NCBI RefSeq assembly: GCF_964355755.1
Contig: NC_092673.1
Location: forward strand, 10,237,001 to 10,301,000
Direction of reading: 5' to 3'
DNA: 64,000 nt
Origin: Antedon mediterranea
Taxonomy: Eukaryota > Echinodermata > Crinoidea > Comatulida > Antedonidae
A program made the translations under genes and the position numbers. Shown one piece after another: positions 17,301 through 32,200 of the stretch (positions within the stretch are counted from its first letter, which is position 1; each line of letters begins with the position of its first letter). A model generated the notes under the pieces. That model saw only the letters and a list, made by a program, of their open reading frames with translations. It was not told the DNA's origin and made no database searches.

Positions 17301-18000
17301 CGCAGATCTATCTCTCTCTCGCAGATCTCTCTCTCTCGCTGATCTATCTCTCTCTTGCTGATCTATCTCTCTCTCTCGCTGATCTATCTCTCTCTCGCCG
17401 ATCTATCTCTCTCTCGCTGATCCATTTCTCTCTCGCTGATCTATCTCTCTCTCTCTCGCTGATCTATCTCTCTCTCGCTGATCTCTCTCTCTCTCTCTCT
17501 CTCGCTGATGTATCTCTCTCTCTCGCTGATCTATCTCTCTCTCTCTTTCTCGCTGATCTATCTCTCTCTCGCCGATCTATCTCTCTCTCGCTGATCCATT
17601 TCTCTCTCGCTGATCTATCTCTCTCTCTCGCTGATCTATCTCTCTCGCTGATCTATCTCTCTCTCGCTGATCTATCTCTCTCGCGCTGATCTATCTCTCT
17701 CTCGCTGATCTATCTCTCTCGCTGATCTATCTCTCTCTCGCTGATCTGTCTCTCTCTCGCTGATCTATCTCTCTCTCGCTGATCTATCTCTCTCTCGCTG
17801 ATCTATCTCTCTCTCTTGCTGATCTATCTCTCTCTCGCTGATCTATCTCTCTCTCGCTGATCTATTTCTCTCTCACTGATCTATCTCTCTCTCACTGATC
17901 TATCTCTCTCTCGCTGATCTATCTCTCTCTCGCTGATCTATCTCTCTCTCGCTGATCTATCTCTCTTTCGCTGATCTATCTCTCTCTCGCTGATCTATCT
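14400..18000 (+). repeat. ~1.8-kb duplication within the 19-bp satellite
   Basis: Marker strings recur with a 1.79-1.82 kb offset. GCAGATCCATC occurs near 14414 and 16228, CTTATCCATCTCTCTTTCGC near 14696 and 16511, GATTTATC followed by GATCAATCTCTGTCGC at 15281 and 17075, and GATCCATTTCTC near 15626/15803 and 17419/17589. The order of markers is kept. Related but shorter-range copies continue to about 20.3 kb. Confidence 0.7.
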
Positions 18001-18061
18001 CTCTCTCGCTGATCTATCTCTCTTTCGCAGATCTATATCTCTCTCGCTGATCTATCTCTCT

Positions 18062-18710
18062 CAAGCTGATCTATCTCTCTCTCTCGCTGATTTATCTCTC
18101 TCTCGCTGATCTATCTCTCTCGCTGATCTATCTCTCTCTCTCTCTCTCTCTCTGATTGATCTCTCTGTCGCTGATCAATCTCTGTCGCTGATCTATCTCT
18201 CTCTCACTGATCTATCTCTCTCTCGCTGATCTATCTCTCTCTCTCTCGCAGATCTATCTCCCTCGCTGATCTATCTCTCTCTCGCTAATCTATCTCTCTC
18301 TCGATGATCTATCTATCTCTCGCTGATCTATCTCTCTCTCGCTGATCTATCTCTCTCTCGCTGATCTATTTCTCTCTCGCAGATCTATCTCTCTCTCGCT
18401 GATCTATCTCTCTCTCGCTGATCTATCTCTCTCGCTGATCTATCTCTCTCTCGCTGATCTATCTCTCTCGCGCTGATCTATCTCTCTCTCGCTGATCTAT
18501 CTCTCTCTCTCTGATCTATCTCTCGCTGATCTATCTCTCTCTCGCTGATCTATCTCTCTCTCGCTGATCTATCTCTCTCTCGCTGATCTATCTCTCTCTC
18601 GCTGATCTATCTCTCTCTCGCTGATCTATCTCTCTCTCTCTCGCTGATCTATCTCTCTCTCTCGCTGATCTATCTCTCTCTCTCTCGCTGATCTATCTCT
18701 CTCTCGCTGA

Positions 18711-18741
<31 letters not shown>

Positions 18742-21420
18742 TCTATCTCTCTCTCGCTGATCTCTCTCTCTCTCGCTGATTTATCTCTCTCTCGCTGATC
18801 TATCTCTCTCGCTGATCTATCTCTCTCTCTCTGATTTATCTCTCTCTCTCGCTGATCAATCTCTGTCGCTGATCTATCTCTCTCTCTCGCTGATCTATCT
18901 CTCTCTCGCTAATCTATCTCTCTCTCTCGCAGATCTATCTCTCTCGCTGATCTATCTCTCTCTCGCTAATCTATCTCTCTCTCGCTGATCTATCTCTCTC
19001 TCGCTGATCTATCTCTCTCTCGCTGATCTATCTCTCTCTCGCTGATCTATTTTTCTCTCGCAGATCTATCTCTCTCTCGCAGATCTCTCTCTCTCGCTGA
19101 TCTATCTCTCTCTCGCTGATCTATCTCTCTCTCTCGCTGATCTATCTCTCTCTCGCCGATCTATCTCTCTCTCGCTGATCCATTTCTCTCTCGCTGATCT
19201 ATCTCTCTCTCTCGCTGATCTATCTCTCTCGCTGATCTATCTCTCTCTCGCTGATCTATCTCTCTCGCGCTGATCTATCTCTCTCTCGCTGATCTATCTC
19301 TCTCGCTGATCTATCTCTCTCTCGCTGATCTGTCTCTCTCTCGCTGATCTATCTCTCTCTCGCTGATCTATCTCTCTCTCGCTGATCTATCTCTCTCTCT
19401 TGCTGATCTATCTCTCTCTCGCTGATCTATCTCTCTCTCTCTCGCTGATCTATTTCTCTCTCACTGATCTATCTATCTCTCTCTCACTGATCTATCTCTC
19501 TCTCGCTGATCTATCTCTCTCTCGCTGATCTATCTCTCTCGCTGATCCATCTCTCTCGCTGATCTATCTCTTTCGCGCTGATCTATCTCTCTCTCGCTGA
19601 TCTATCTCTCTCTTACTGATCTATCTCTCTCGCTGATCTATCTCTCTCTCGCTGATCTGTCTCTCTCTCGCTGATCTATCTCTCTCTCGCTGATCTATCT
19701 CTCTCTCTCGCTGATCTATCTCTCTCTCTCTCGCTGATCTATCTCTCTCTCTCTCGCTGATCTATCTCTCTCTCGCTTATCTATATCTCTCTCGCTGATC
19801 TATCTCTCTCTCGCTGATGTATCTCTCTCTCTCGCTGATGTATCTCTCTCTCTCTCTCTCTCGCTGATCTATCTATCTCTTGCTGATCTATTTCTCTCTC
19901 GCTGATCTGTCTCTCTCTCTCGCTGATCTCTCTCTCTCTCTCGCTGATCTATCTCTCACTCGCTGATCTATCTCTCTCTCGCTGATCTATCTCTCTCTCT
20001 CTCGCTGACCTATCTCTCTCTCGTTGATCTATCTCTCTCTCGCAGATCCATCTCTCTCTCTGGCTGATCTATCTCTCTCTCTCTCGCTGATCTATCTCTC
20101 TCTCTCGGTGATCTATCTCTCTCTCGCAGATCTATCTCTCTCGCTGATCTATCTCTCTCTCTCGCTGATCTATCTCTCTCTCGCTGATCTCTCTCTCTCT
20201 CGCTGATTTATTTCTCTCTCGCTGATCTATCTCTCTCGCTGATCTATCTCTCTCTCTCTCTCTGATTTATCTCTCTCTCTCGCTGATCAATCTCTGTCGC
20301 TGATCTATCTCTCTCTCTCGCTGATCTATCTCTCTCTCGCTGATCTATCTCTCTCTGTCGCAGATCTATCTCTCTCGCTGATCTATCTCTCTCTCGCTAA
20401 TCTATCTCTCTCTCGCTGATCTATCTCTCTCTCGCTGATCTATCTCTCTCTCGCTGATCTATCTCTCTCTCGCTGATCTTTTTTTCTCTCGCAGATCTAT
20501 CTCTCTCTCGCAGATCTCTCTCTCTCTCGCTGATCTATCTCTCTCTCGCTGATCTATCTCTCTCTCTCTCGCTGATCTATCTCTCTCTCGCCGATCTATC
20601 TCTCTCTCGCTGATCCATTTCTCTGTCGCTGATCAATCTCTGTCGCTGATCTATCGCTCTCTCACTGATCTATCTCTCTCTCGCTGATCTATCTCTCTCT
20701 CTCTCGCAGATCTATCTCTCTCGCTGATCTATCTCTCTCGCTGATCTATCTCTCTCTCGCTGATCTGTCTCTCTCTCGCTGATCTATCTCTCTCTCGCTG
20801 ATCTATCTCTCTCTCGCTGATCTATCTCTCTCTCTTGCTGATCTATCTCTCTCTCGCTGATCTATCTCTCTCTCTCGCTGATCTATTTCTCTCTAACTGA
20901 TCTATCTATTTCTCTCTCACTGATCTATCTCTCTCTCACTGATCTATCTCTCTCTCGCTGATCTATCTCTCTCGCTGATCCATCTCTCTCTCGCTGATCT
21001 ATCTCTCTCGCGCTGATCTATCTCTCTCTCGCTGATCTATCTCTCTCTCGCTGATCTATCTCTCTCTCTCTGATCTATCTCTCTCTCGCTGATCTATCTC
21101 TCTCTCTCGCTGATCTATCTCTCTCTCTTGCTGATCTATCTCTCTCTCGCTGATCTATCTCTCTCTCGCTGATCTATTTCTCTCTCACTGATCTATCTCT
21201 CTCTCACTGATCTATCTCTCTCTCGCTGATCTATCTCTCTCTCGATGATCTATCTATCTCTCGCTGATCTATCTCTCTCTTTCTCTCTCTCGCTGATCTA
21301 TCTCTCTGTCGCTGATATCTATCTCTCTCTCGCTGATATCTCTCTCTCTCTCTGATCTCTCTCTCTCGCTGATCTATCTCTCTCTCGCTGATCTCTCTCT
21401 CTCTCGCTGATCTATCTCTC
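18062..21420 (+). repeat. Satellite block ancestral or sister to the 6.87-kb duplication
   Basis: Markers in this block recur about 3.6 kb downstream and again in the second large copy. TCAAGCTGATC lies at 18062, 21660 and 28541. The T-rich variant GATCTTTTTTTCTCTCGCAG lies at 20474, 24140 and 31003. The block therefore appears as three related copies, the last two inside the 6.87-kb repeat, giving a nested hierarchy. Confidence 0.7.
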
Positions 21421-22264
21421 TTTCTCTTTCGCTGATCTAACTCTCTCTCGCTGATCTATCTATCTCTCTCTCACTGATCTATCTCTCTCTCACTGATCTA
21501 TCTCTCTCTCGCTGATCTATCTCTCTCTCGCTGATCTATCTCTCTCTCGCTGATCTATCTCTCTTTCGCTGATCTATCTCTCTCTCGCTGATCTATCTCT
21601 CTCTCGCTGATCTATCTCTCTTTCGCAGATCTATATCTCTCTCGCTGATCTATCTCTCTCAAGCTGATCTATCTCTCTCTCTCGCTGATTTATCTCTCTC
21701 TCGCTGATCTATCTCTCTCGCTGATCTATCTCTCTCTCTCTCTCTCTGACTGATCTCTCTGTCGCTGATCAATCTCTGTCGCTGATCTATCTCTCTCTCA
21801 CTGATCTATCTCTCTCTCGCTGATCTATCTCTCTCTCTCTCGCAGATCTATCTCCCTCGCTGATCTATCTCTCTCTCGCTAATCTATCTCTCTCTCGATG
21901 ATCTATCTATCTCTCGCTGATCTATCTCTCTCTCGCTGATCTATCTCTCTCTCGCTGATCTATTTCTCTCTCGCAGATCTATCTCTCTCTCGCTGATCTA
22001 TCTCTCTCTCGCTGATCTATCTCTCTCGCTGATCTATCTCTCTCTCGCTGATCTATCTCTCTCGCGCTGATCTATCTCTCTCTCGCTGATCTATCTCTCT
22101 CTCTCTGATCTATCTCTCGCTGATCTATCTCTCTCTCGCTGATCTATCTCTCTCTCGCTGATCTATCTCTCTCTCGCTGATCTATCTCTCTCTCTCTCGC
22201 TGATCTATCTCTCTCTCTCGCTGATCTATCTCTCTCTCTCTCGCTGATCTATCTCTCTCTCGCT

Positions 22265-22323
<59 letters not shown>

Positions 22324-22346
22324 TCTATCTCTCTCTCTCTCGCTGA

Positions 22347-22387
<41 letters not shown>

Positions 22388-25300
22388 TCTATCTCTCTCT
22401 CGCTGATCTCTCTCTCTCTCGCTGATTTATCTCTCTCTCGCTGATCTATCTCTCTCGCTGATCTATCTCTCTCTCTCTGATTTATCTCTCTCTCTCGCTG
22501 ATCAATCTCTGTCGCTGATCTATCTCTCTCTCTCGCTGATCTATCTCTCTCTCGCTAATCTATCTCTCTCTCTCGCAGATCTATCTCTCTCGCTGATCTA
22601 TCTCTCTCTCGCTAATCTATCTCTCTCTCGCTGATCTATCTCTCTCTCGCTGATCTATCTCTCTCTCGCTGATCTATCTCTCTCTCGCTGATCTATTTTT
22701 CTCTCGCAGATCTATCTCTCTCTCGCAGATCTCTCTCTCTCGCTGATCTATCTCTCTCTCGCTGATCTATCTCTCTCTCTCGCTGATCTATCTCTCTCTC
22801 GCCGATCTATCTCTCTCTCGCTGATCCATTTCTCTCTCGCTGATCTATCTCTCTCTCTCGCTGATCTATCTCTCTCGCTGATCTATCTCTCTCTCGCTGA
22901 TCTATCTCTCTCGCGCTGATCTATCTCTCTCTCGCTGATCTATCTCTCTCGCTGATCTATCTCTCTCTCGCTGATCTGTCTCTCTCTCGCTGATCTATCT
23001 CTCTCTCGCTGATCTATCTCTCTCTCGCTGATCTATCTCTCTCTCTTGCTGATCTATCTCTCTCTCGCTGATCTATCTCTCTCTCTCTCGCTGATCTATT
23101 TCTCTCTCACTGATCTATCTATCTCTCTCTCACTGATCTATCTCTCTCTCGCTGATCTATCTCTCTCTCGCTGATCTATCTCTCTCGCTGATCCATCTCT
23201 CTCGCTGATCTATCTCTTTCGCGCTGATCTATCTCTCTCTCGCTGATCTATCTCTCTCTTACTGATCTATCTCTCTCGCTGATCTATCTCTCTCTCGCTG
23301 ATCTGTCTCTCTCTCGCTGATCTATCTCTCTCTCGCTGATCTATCTCTCTCTCTCGCTGATCTATCTCTCTCTCTCTCGCTGATCTATCTCTCTCTCTCT
23401 CGCTGATCTATCTCTCTCTCTCTCGCTGATCTATCTCTCTCTCGCTTATCTATATCTCTCTCGCTGATCTATCTCTCTCTCGCTGATGTATCTCTCTCTC
23501 TCGCTGATGTATCTCTCTCTCTCTCTCTCTCGCTGATCTATCTATCTCTTGCTGATCTATTTCTCTCTCGCTGATCTGTCTCTCTCTCTCGCTGATCTCT
23601 CTCTCTCGCTGATCTATCTCTCACTCGCTGATCTATCTCTCTCTCGCTGATCTATCTCTCTCTCTCTCGCTGACCTATCTCTCTCTCGTTGATCTATCTC
23701 TCTCTCGCAGATCCATCTCTCTCTCTGGCTGATCTATCTCTCTCTCTCTCTCGCTGATCTATCTCTCTCTCTCGGTGATCTATCTCTCTCTCGCAGATCT
23801 ATCTCTCTCGCTGATCTATCTCTCTCTCTCGCTGATCTATCTCTCTCTCGCTGATCTCTCTCTCTCTCGCTGATTTATTTCTCTCTCGCTGATCTATCTC
23901 TCTCGCTGATCTATCTCTCTCTCTCTCTGATTTATCTCTCTCTCTCGCTGATCAATCTCTGTCGCTGATCTATCTCTCTCTCTCGCTGATCTATCTCTCT
24001 CTCGCTGATCTATCTCTCTCTGTCGCAGATCTATCTCTCTCGCTGATCTATCTCTCTCTCGCTAATCTATCTCTCTCTCGCTGATCTATCTCTCTCTCGC
24101 TGATCTATCTCTCTCTCGCTGATCTATCTCTCTCTCGCTGATCTTTTTTTCTCTCGCAGATCTATCTCTCTCTCGCAGATCTCTCTCTCTCGCTGATCTA
24201 TCTCTCTCTCGCTGATCTATCTCTCTCTCTCTCGCTGATCTATCTCTCTCTCGCCGATCTATCTCTCTCTCGCTGATCCATTTCTCTGTCGCTGATCAAT
24301 CTCTGTCGCTGATCTATCGCTCTCTCACTGATCTATCTCTCTCTCGCTGATCTATCTCTCTCTCTCTCGCAGATCTATCTCTCTCGCTGATCTATCTCTC
24401 TCGCTGATCTATCTCTCTCTCGCTGATCTGTCTCTCTCTCGCTGATCTATCTCTCTCTCGCTGATCTATCTCTCTCTCGCTGATCTATCTCTCTCTCTTG
24501 CTGATCTATCTCTCTCTCGCTGATCTATCTCTCTCTCTCGCTGATCTATTTCTCTCTCACTGATCTATCTATTTCTCTCTCACTGATCTATCTCTCTCTC
24601 ACTGATCTATCTCTCTCTCGCTGATCTATCTCTCTCGCTGATCCATCTCTCTCTCGCTGATCTATCTCTCTCGCGCTGATCTATCTCTCTCTCGCTGATC
24701 TATCTCTCTCTCGCTGATCTATCTCTCTCTCTCTGATCTATCTCTCTCTCGCTGATCTATCTCTCTCTCTCGCTGATCTATCTCTCTCTCTTGCTGATCT
24801 ATCTCTCTCTCGCTGATCTATCTCTCTCTCGCTGATCTATTTCTCTCTCACTGATCTATCTCTCTCTCACTGATCTATCTCTCTCTCGCTGATCTATCTC
24901 TCTCTCGATGATCTATCTATCTCTCGCTGATCTATCTCTCTCTTTCTCTCTCTCGCTGATCTATCTCTCTGTCGCTGATATCTATCTCTCTCTCGCTGAT
25001 ATCTCTCTCTCTCTCTCTGATCTCTCTCTCTCGCTGATCTATCTCTCTCTCGCTGATCTCTCTCTCTCTCGCTGATCTATCTCTCTTTCTCTCTCGCTGA
25101 TCTATCTCTCTCTCGCTGATCTATCTATCTCTCTCTCGCTGATCTATCTCTCTCTGTCGCTGATCTATCTCTCTCTCGCTGATCTATCTCTCTCGCTGAT
25201 CTATCTCTCTCTGTCTGATATCTCTCTCTCTCTCTCTCGCTGATCTATCTCTCTCTCGCTGATCTACCTCTCTCGCTGATCTATCTCTCTCTCGCTGATC

Positions 25301-28300
25301 TATTTCTCTCTCGCTGAGCTATCTCTCTCTCGCTGATCTATGTCTCTCGCCCTGATCTATGTCTCTCTCGCTGATCTATCTCTCTCTCGCTGATCTATCT
25401 CTCTCGCTGATCTATCTCTCTCTCTCTCTCGCTGATCTATCTCTCTCTGTCTGATATCTCTCTCTCTCTCTCTCTCTCGCTGATCTATCTCTCTCTCTCT
25501 CGCTGATCTACCTCTCTCGTTGATCTATCTCTCTCTCGCTGATCTATCTATCTCTCTTTCGCTGATCTATCTATCTCTCTCTCTCGCTGATCTATCTCTC
25601 TCTCTCGCTGATCTATCTCTCCCTCTCTCTCTCTCGCCGATCTATCTCTCTCTCGCTGATCCATTTCTCTCTCGCTGATCTATCTCTCTCTCGCTGATCT
25701 ATCTCTCTCGCTGATCTATCTCTCTCTCGCTGATCTATCTCTCTCGCGCTGATCTGTCTCTCTCTCGCTGATCTATCTCTCTCGCTGATCTATCTCTCTC
25801 TCGCTGATCTGTCTCTCTCTCGCTGATCTATCTCTCTCTCGCTGATCTATCTCTCTCTCGCTGATCTATCTCTCTCTCTTGCTGATCTATCTCTCTCTCG
25901 CTGATCTATCTCTCTCTCTCGCTGATCTATTTCTCTCTCACTGATCTATCTCTCTCTCGCTGATCTATCTCTCTCTCGCTGATCAATCTCTCTCTCACTG
26001 ATCTATCTCTCTCGCTGATCTATCTCTCTCTCGCTGATCTATCTCTCTCGCGCTGATCTATCTCTCTCTCGCTGATCTATCTCTCTCTCGCTGATCTATC
26101 TCTCTCGCTGATCTATCTCTCTCTCGCTGATCTGTCTCTCTCTCGCTGATCTATCTCTCTCTCGCTGATCTATCTCTCTCTCTCGCTGATCTATCTCTCT
26201 CTCTTGCTGATCTATCTCTCTCTCGCTGATCTATCTCTCTCGCTGATCTATTTCTCTCTCACTGATCTATCTCTCTCTCTCACTGATCTATCTCTCTCTC
26301 GCTGATCTATCTCTCTCTCGCTGATCTATCTCTCTCTCGCTGATCTATCTCTCTCTCGCTGATCTATCTCTCTCTCTCGCTGATCTATCTCTCTTTCGCT
26401 GATCTATCTCTCTCTCGCTGATCTATCTCTCTCTCGCTGATCTATCTCTCTCTCGCAGATCTATATCTCTCTCGCTGATCTATCTCTCACTCGCTGATCT
26501 ATCTCTCTCTCTCGCTGATTTATCTCTCTCTCGCTGATCTATCTCTCTCGCTGATCTATCTCTCTCTCTCTCTGATTGATCTCTCTGTCGCTGATCAATC
26601 TCTGTCGCTGATCTATCTCTCTCTCACTGATCTATCTCTCTCTCGCTGATCTATCTCTCTCTCGCAGATCTATCTCTCTCGCTGATCTATCTCTCTCTCG
26701 CTATTCTATCTCTCTCTCGATGATCTATCTATCTCTCGCTGATCTATCTCTCTCTCGCTGATCTATCTCTCTCTCGCTGATCTATTTCTCTCTCGCAGAT
26801 CTATCTCTCTCTCGCTGATCTATCTCTCTCTCGCTGATCTATCTCTCTCTCGCTGATCTATCTCTCTCTCGCTTATCTATCTCTCTCTCACTGATCTATC
26901 TCTCTCTCGCTGATCTATCTCTCTCTCGCTGATCTATCTCTCTCGCCGATCTATCTCTCTCTCGCTGATCTATCTCTCTCCCGCTGATCTATCTCTCTCT
27001 CGCTGATCTATCTCTCTCTCTCTGATCTATCTCTCTCGCTGATCTATTTCTTTCTCGCTGATCTATCTCTCTCTCGCTGATCTATCTCTCTCTCGCTGAT
27101 CTATCTCTCTCTCGCTGATCTATCTCTCTCTCTCTCGCTGATCTATCTCTCTCTCTCGCTGATCTATTTCTCTCTCTCGCTGATCTATCTATCTCTCGCT
27201 GATCTCTCTCTTTCTATCTCTCGCTGATCTATCTCTCTCTCGCTGATCTATCTCTCTCTCTCTCTCTCTCTCGCTGATCTATCTCTCTCTCGCTGAAATC
27301 TATCTCTCTCTCGCTGATATCTCTCTCTCTCTCTCTGATCTCTCTCCCTCGCTGATCTATCTCTCTCTCGCTGATCTCTCTCTCTCTCGCTGATCTATCT
27401 CTCTTTCTCTCTCGCTGATCTATCTCTCTCTCGCTGATCTATCTATCTCTCTCTCGCTGATCTATCTCTCTCTGTCGCTGATCTATCTCTCTCTCGCTGA
27501 TCTATCTCTCTCGCTGATCTATCTCTCTCTGTCTGATATCTCTCTCTCTCTCTCTCGCTGATCTATCTCTCTCTCGCTGATCTACCTCTCTCGCTGATCT
27601 ATCTCTCTCTCGCTGATCTATCTCTCTCTCGCTGAGCTATCTCTCACTCGCTGATCTATGTCTCTCGCCCTGATCTATGTCTCTCTCGCTGATCTATCTC
27701 TCTCTCGCTGATCTATCTCTCTCGCTGATCTATCTCTCTCTCTCTCTCGCTGATCTATCTCTCTCTGTCTGATATCTCTCTCTCTCTCTTTCGCTGATCT
27801 ATCTCTCTCTCTCTCGCTGATCTACCTCTCTCGTTGATCTATCTCTCTCTCGCTGATCTATCTATCTCTCTCTCGCTGATCTATCTATCTCTCTCTCGCT
27901 GATCTATCTCTCTCTCTCGCTGATCTATCTCTCCCTCTCTCTCTCGCTGATCTATCTCTCTCTCGCTGATCTATCTATCTCTCTCTCGCTGATCTAGCTC
28001 TCTCTCTCGCTGATCTAGCTCTCTCTCTCGCTGATCTATCTACCTCTCTCTCGCTGATCTTTCTCTCTCTCGCTGACCTATCTCTCTCTCGCTGATCTAT
28101 CTATCTCTCTCTCGCTGATCTATCTATCTCTCTCTCTCGCTGATCTATCTATCTCTCTCTCGCTGATCTATCTATCTATCTCTCTCTCTCTCTCGCTGAT
28201 CTATCTATCTCTCTCTCGCTGATCTATCTATCTCTCTCTCGCTGATCTATCTATCTCTCTCTCGCTGATATATCTCTTTCTCTCTCGCTGATCTATCTCT
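21420..28300 (+). repeat. Large satellite higher-order repeat, copy 1 (~6.87 kb)
   Basis: This is the first of two adjacent copies of a 6.86-6.88 kb block made of 19-bp satellite units. Shared markers are CTTTCTCTTTCGCTGATCTA at 21420 and 28301, GATCTTTTTTTC at 24140 and 31003, and GCCCTGATCTATG at 25349 and 32210 and again at 27667 and 34530. Offsets of 6861-6881 bp are consistent throughout. The copies differ mainly by small CT-length changes, so the duplication is recent. Confidence 0.85.
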
Positions 28301-29164
28301 CTTTCTCTTTCGCTGATCTAACTCTCTCTCGCTGATCTATCTATCTCTCTCTCACTGATCTATCTCTCTCTCACTGATCTATCTCTCTCTCGCTGATCTA
28401 TCTCTCTCTCGCTGATCTATCTCTCTCTCGCTGATCTATCTCTCTTTCGCTGATCTATCTCTCTCTCGCTGATCTATCTCTCTCTCGCTGATCTATCTCT
28501 CTTTCGCAGATCTATATCTCTCTCGCTGATCTATCTCTCTCAAGCTGATCTATCTCTCTCTCTCGCTGATTTATCTCTCTCTCGCTGATCTATCTCTCTC
28601 GCTGATCTATCTCTCTCTCTCTCTCTCTGATTGATCTCTCTGTCGCTGATCAATCTCTGTCGCTGATCTATCTCTCTCTCACTGATCTATCTCTCTCTCG
28701 CTGATCTATCTCTCTCTCTCTCGCAGATCTATCTCCCTCGCTGATCTATCTCTCTCTCGCTAATCTATCTCTCTCTCGATGATCTATCTATCTCTCGCTG
28801 ATCTATCTCTCTCTCGCTGATCTATCTCTCTCTCGCTGATCTATTTCTCTCTCGCAGATCTATCTCTCTCTCGCTGATCTATCTCTCTCTCGCTGATCTA
28901 TCTCTCTCGCTGATCTATCTCTCTCTCGCTGATCTATCTCTCTCGCGCTGATCTATCTCTCTCTCGCTGATCTATCTCTCTCTCTCTGATCTATCTCTCG
29001 CTGATCTATCTCTCTCTCGCTGATCTATCTCTCTCTCGCTGATCTATCTCTCTCTCGCTGATCTATCTCTCTCTCGCTGATCTATCTCTCTCTCTCTCGC
29101 TGATCTATCTCTCTCTCTCGCTGATCTATCTCTCTCTCTCTCGCTGATCTATCTCTCTCTCGCT

Positions 29165-29207
<43 letters not shown>

Positions 29208-29230
29208 TCTATCTCTCTCTCTCTCGCTGA

Positions 29231-29271
<41 letters not shown>

Positions 29272-32200
29272 TCTATCTCTCTCTCGCTGATCTCTCTCTC
29301 TCTCGCTGATTTATCTCTCTCTCGCTGATCTATCTCTCTCGCTGATCTATCTCTCTCTCTCTGATTTATCTCTCTCTCTCGCTGATCAATCTCTGTCGCT
29401 GATCTATCTCTCTCTCTCGCTGATCTATCTCTCTCTCGCTAATCTATCTCTCTCTCTCGCAGATCTATCTCTCTCGCTGATCTATCTCTCTCTCGCTAAT
29501 CTATCTCTCTCTCGCTGATCTATCTCTCTCTCGCTGATCTATCTCTCTCTCGCTGATCTATCTCTCTCTCGCTGATCTATTTTTCTCTCGCAGATCTATC
29601 TCTCTCTCGCAGATCTCTCTCTCTCGCTGATCTATCTCTCTCTCGCTGATCTATCTCTCTCTCTCGCTGATCTATCTCTCTCTCGCCGATCTATCTCTCT
29701 CTCGCTGATCCATTTCTCTCTCGCTGATCTATCTCTCTCTCTCGCTGATCTATCTCTCTCGCTGATCTATCTCTCTCTCGCTGATCTATCTCTCTCGCGC
29801 TGATCTATCTCTCTCTCGCTGATCTATCTCTCTCGCTGATCTATCTCTCTCTCGCTGATCTGTCTCTCTCTCGCTGATCTATCTCTCTCTCGCTGATCTA
29901 TCTCTCTCTCGCTGATCTATCTCTCTCTCTTGCTGATCTATCTCTCTCTCGCTGATCTATCTCTCTCTCTCTCGCTGATCTATTTCTCTCTCACTGATCT
30001 ATCTATCTCTCTCTCACTGATCTATCTCTCTCTCGCTGATCTATCTCTCTCTCGCTGATCTATCTCTCTCGCTGATCCATCTCTCTCGCTGATCTATCTC
30101 TTTCGCGCTGATCTATCTCTCTCTCGCTGATCTATCTCTCTCTTACTGATCTATCTCTCTCGCTGATCTATCTCTCTCTCGCTGATCTGTCTCTCTCTCG
30201 CTGATCTATCTCTCTCTCGCTGATCTATCTCTCTCTCTCGCTGATCTATCTCTCTCTCTCTCGCTGATCTATCTCTCTCTCTCTCGCTGATCTATCTCTC
30301 TCTCGCTTATCTATATCTCTCTCGCTGATCTATCTCTCTCTCGCTGATGTATCTCTCTCTCTCGCTGATGTATCTCTCTCTCTCTCTCTCTCGCTGATCT
30401 ATCTATCTCTTGCTGATCTATTTCTCTCTCGCTGATCTGTCTCTCTCTCTCGCTGATCTCTCTCTCTCTCTCGCTGATCTATCTCTCACTCGCTGATCTA
30501 TCTCTCTCTCGCTGATCTATCTCTCTCTCTCTCGCTGACCTATCTCTCTCTCGTTGATCTATCTCTCTCTCGCAGATCCATCTCTCTCTCTGGCTGATCT
30601 ATCTCTCTCTCTCTCTCGCTGATCTATCTCTCTCTCTCGGTGATCTATCTCTCTCTCGCAGATCTATCTCTCTCGCTGATCTATCTCTCTCTCTCGCTGA
30701 TCTATCTCTCTCTCGCTGATCTCTCTCTCTCTCGCTGATTTATTTCTCTCTCGCTGATCTATCTCTCTCGCTGATCTATCTCTCTCTCTCTGATTTATCT
30801 CTCTCTCTCGCTGATCAATCTCTGTCGCTGATCTATCTCTCTCTCTCGCTGATCTATCTCTCTCTCGCTGATCTATCTCTCTCTGTCGCAGATCTATCTC
30901 TCTCGCTGATCTATCTCTCTCTCGCTAATCTATCTCTCTCTCGCTGATCTATCTCTCTCTCGCTGATCTATCTCTCTCTCGCTGATCTATCTCTCTCTCG
31001 CTGATCTTTTTTTCTCTCGCAGATCTATCTCTCTCTCGCAGATCTCTCTCTCTCGCTGATCTATCTCTCTCTCGCTGATCTATCTCTCTCTCTCTCGCTG
31101 ATCTATCTCTCTCTCGCCGATCTATCTCTCTCTCGCTGATCCATTTCTCTGTCGCTGATCAATCTCTGTCGCTGATCTATCGCTCTCTCACTGATCTATC
31201 TCTCTCTCGCTGATCTATCTCTCTCTCTCTCGCAGATCTATCTCTCTCGCTGATCTATCTCTCTCGCTGATCTATCTCTCTCTCGCTGATCTGTCTCTCT
31301 CTCGCTGATCTATCTCTCTCTCGCTGATCTATCTCTCTCTCGCTGATCTATCTCTCTCTCTTGCTGATCTATCTCTCTCTCGCTGATCTATCTCTCTCTC
31401 TCGCTGATCTATTTCTCTCTCACTGATCTATCTATTTCTCTCTCACTGATCTATCTCTCTCTCACTGATCTATCTCTCTCTCGCTGATCTATCTCTCTCG
31501 CTGATCCATCTCTCTCTCGCTGATCTATCTCTCTCGCGCTGATCTATCTCTCTCTCGCTGATCTATCTCTCTCTCGCTGATCTATCTCTCTCTCTCTGAT
31601 CTATCTCTCTCTCGCTGATCTATCTCTCTCTCTCGCTGATCTATCTCTCTCTCTTGCTGATCTATCTCTCTCTCGCTGATCTATCTCTCTCTCGCTGATC
31701 TATTTCTCTCTCACTGATCTATCTCTCTCTCACTGATCTATCTCTCTCTCGCTGATCTATCTCTCTCTCGATGATCTATCTATCTCTCGCTGATCTATCT
31801 CTCTCTTTCTCTCTCTCGCTGATCTATCTCTCTGTCGCTGATATCTATCTCTCTCTCGCTGATATCTCTCTCTCTCTCTGATCTCTCTCTCTCGCTGATC
31901 TATCTCTCTCTCGCTGATCTCTCTCTCTCTCGCTGATCTATCTCTCTTTCTCTCTCGCTGATCTATCTCTCTCTCGCTGATCTATCTATCTCTCTCTCGC
32001 TGATCTATCTCTCTCTGTCGCTGATCTATCTCTCTCTCGCTGATCTATCTCTCTCGCTGATCTATCTCTCTCTGTCTGATATCTCTCTCTCTCTCTCTCG
32101 CTGATCTATCTCTCTCTCGCTGATCTACCTCTCTCGCTGATCTATCTCTCTCTCGCTGATCTATTTCTCTCTCGCTGAGCTATCTCTCTCTCGCTGATCT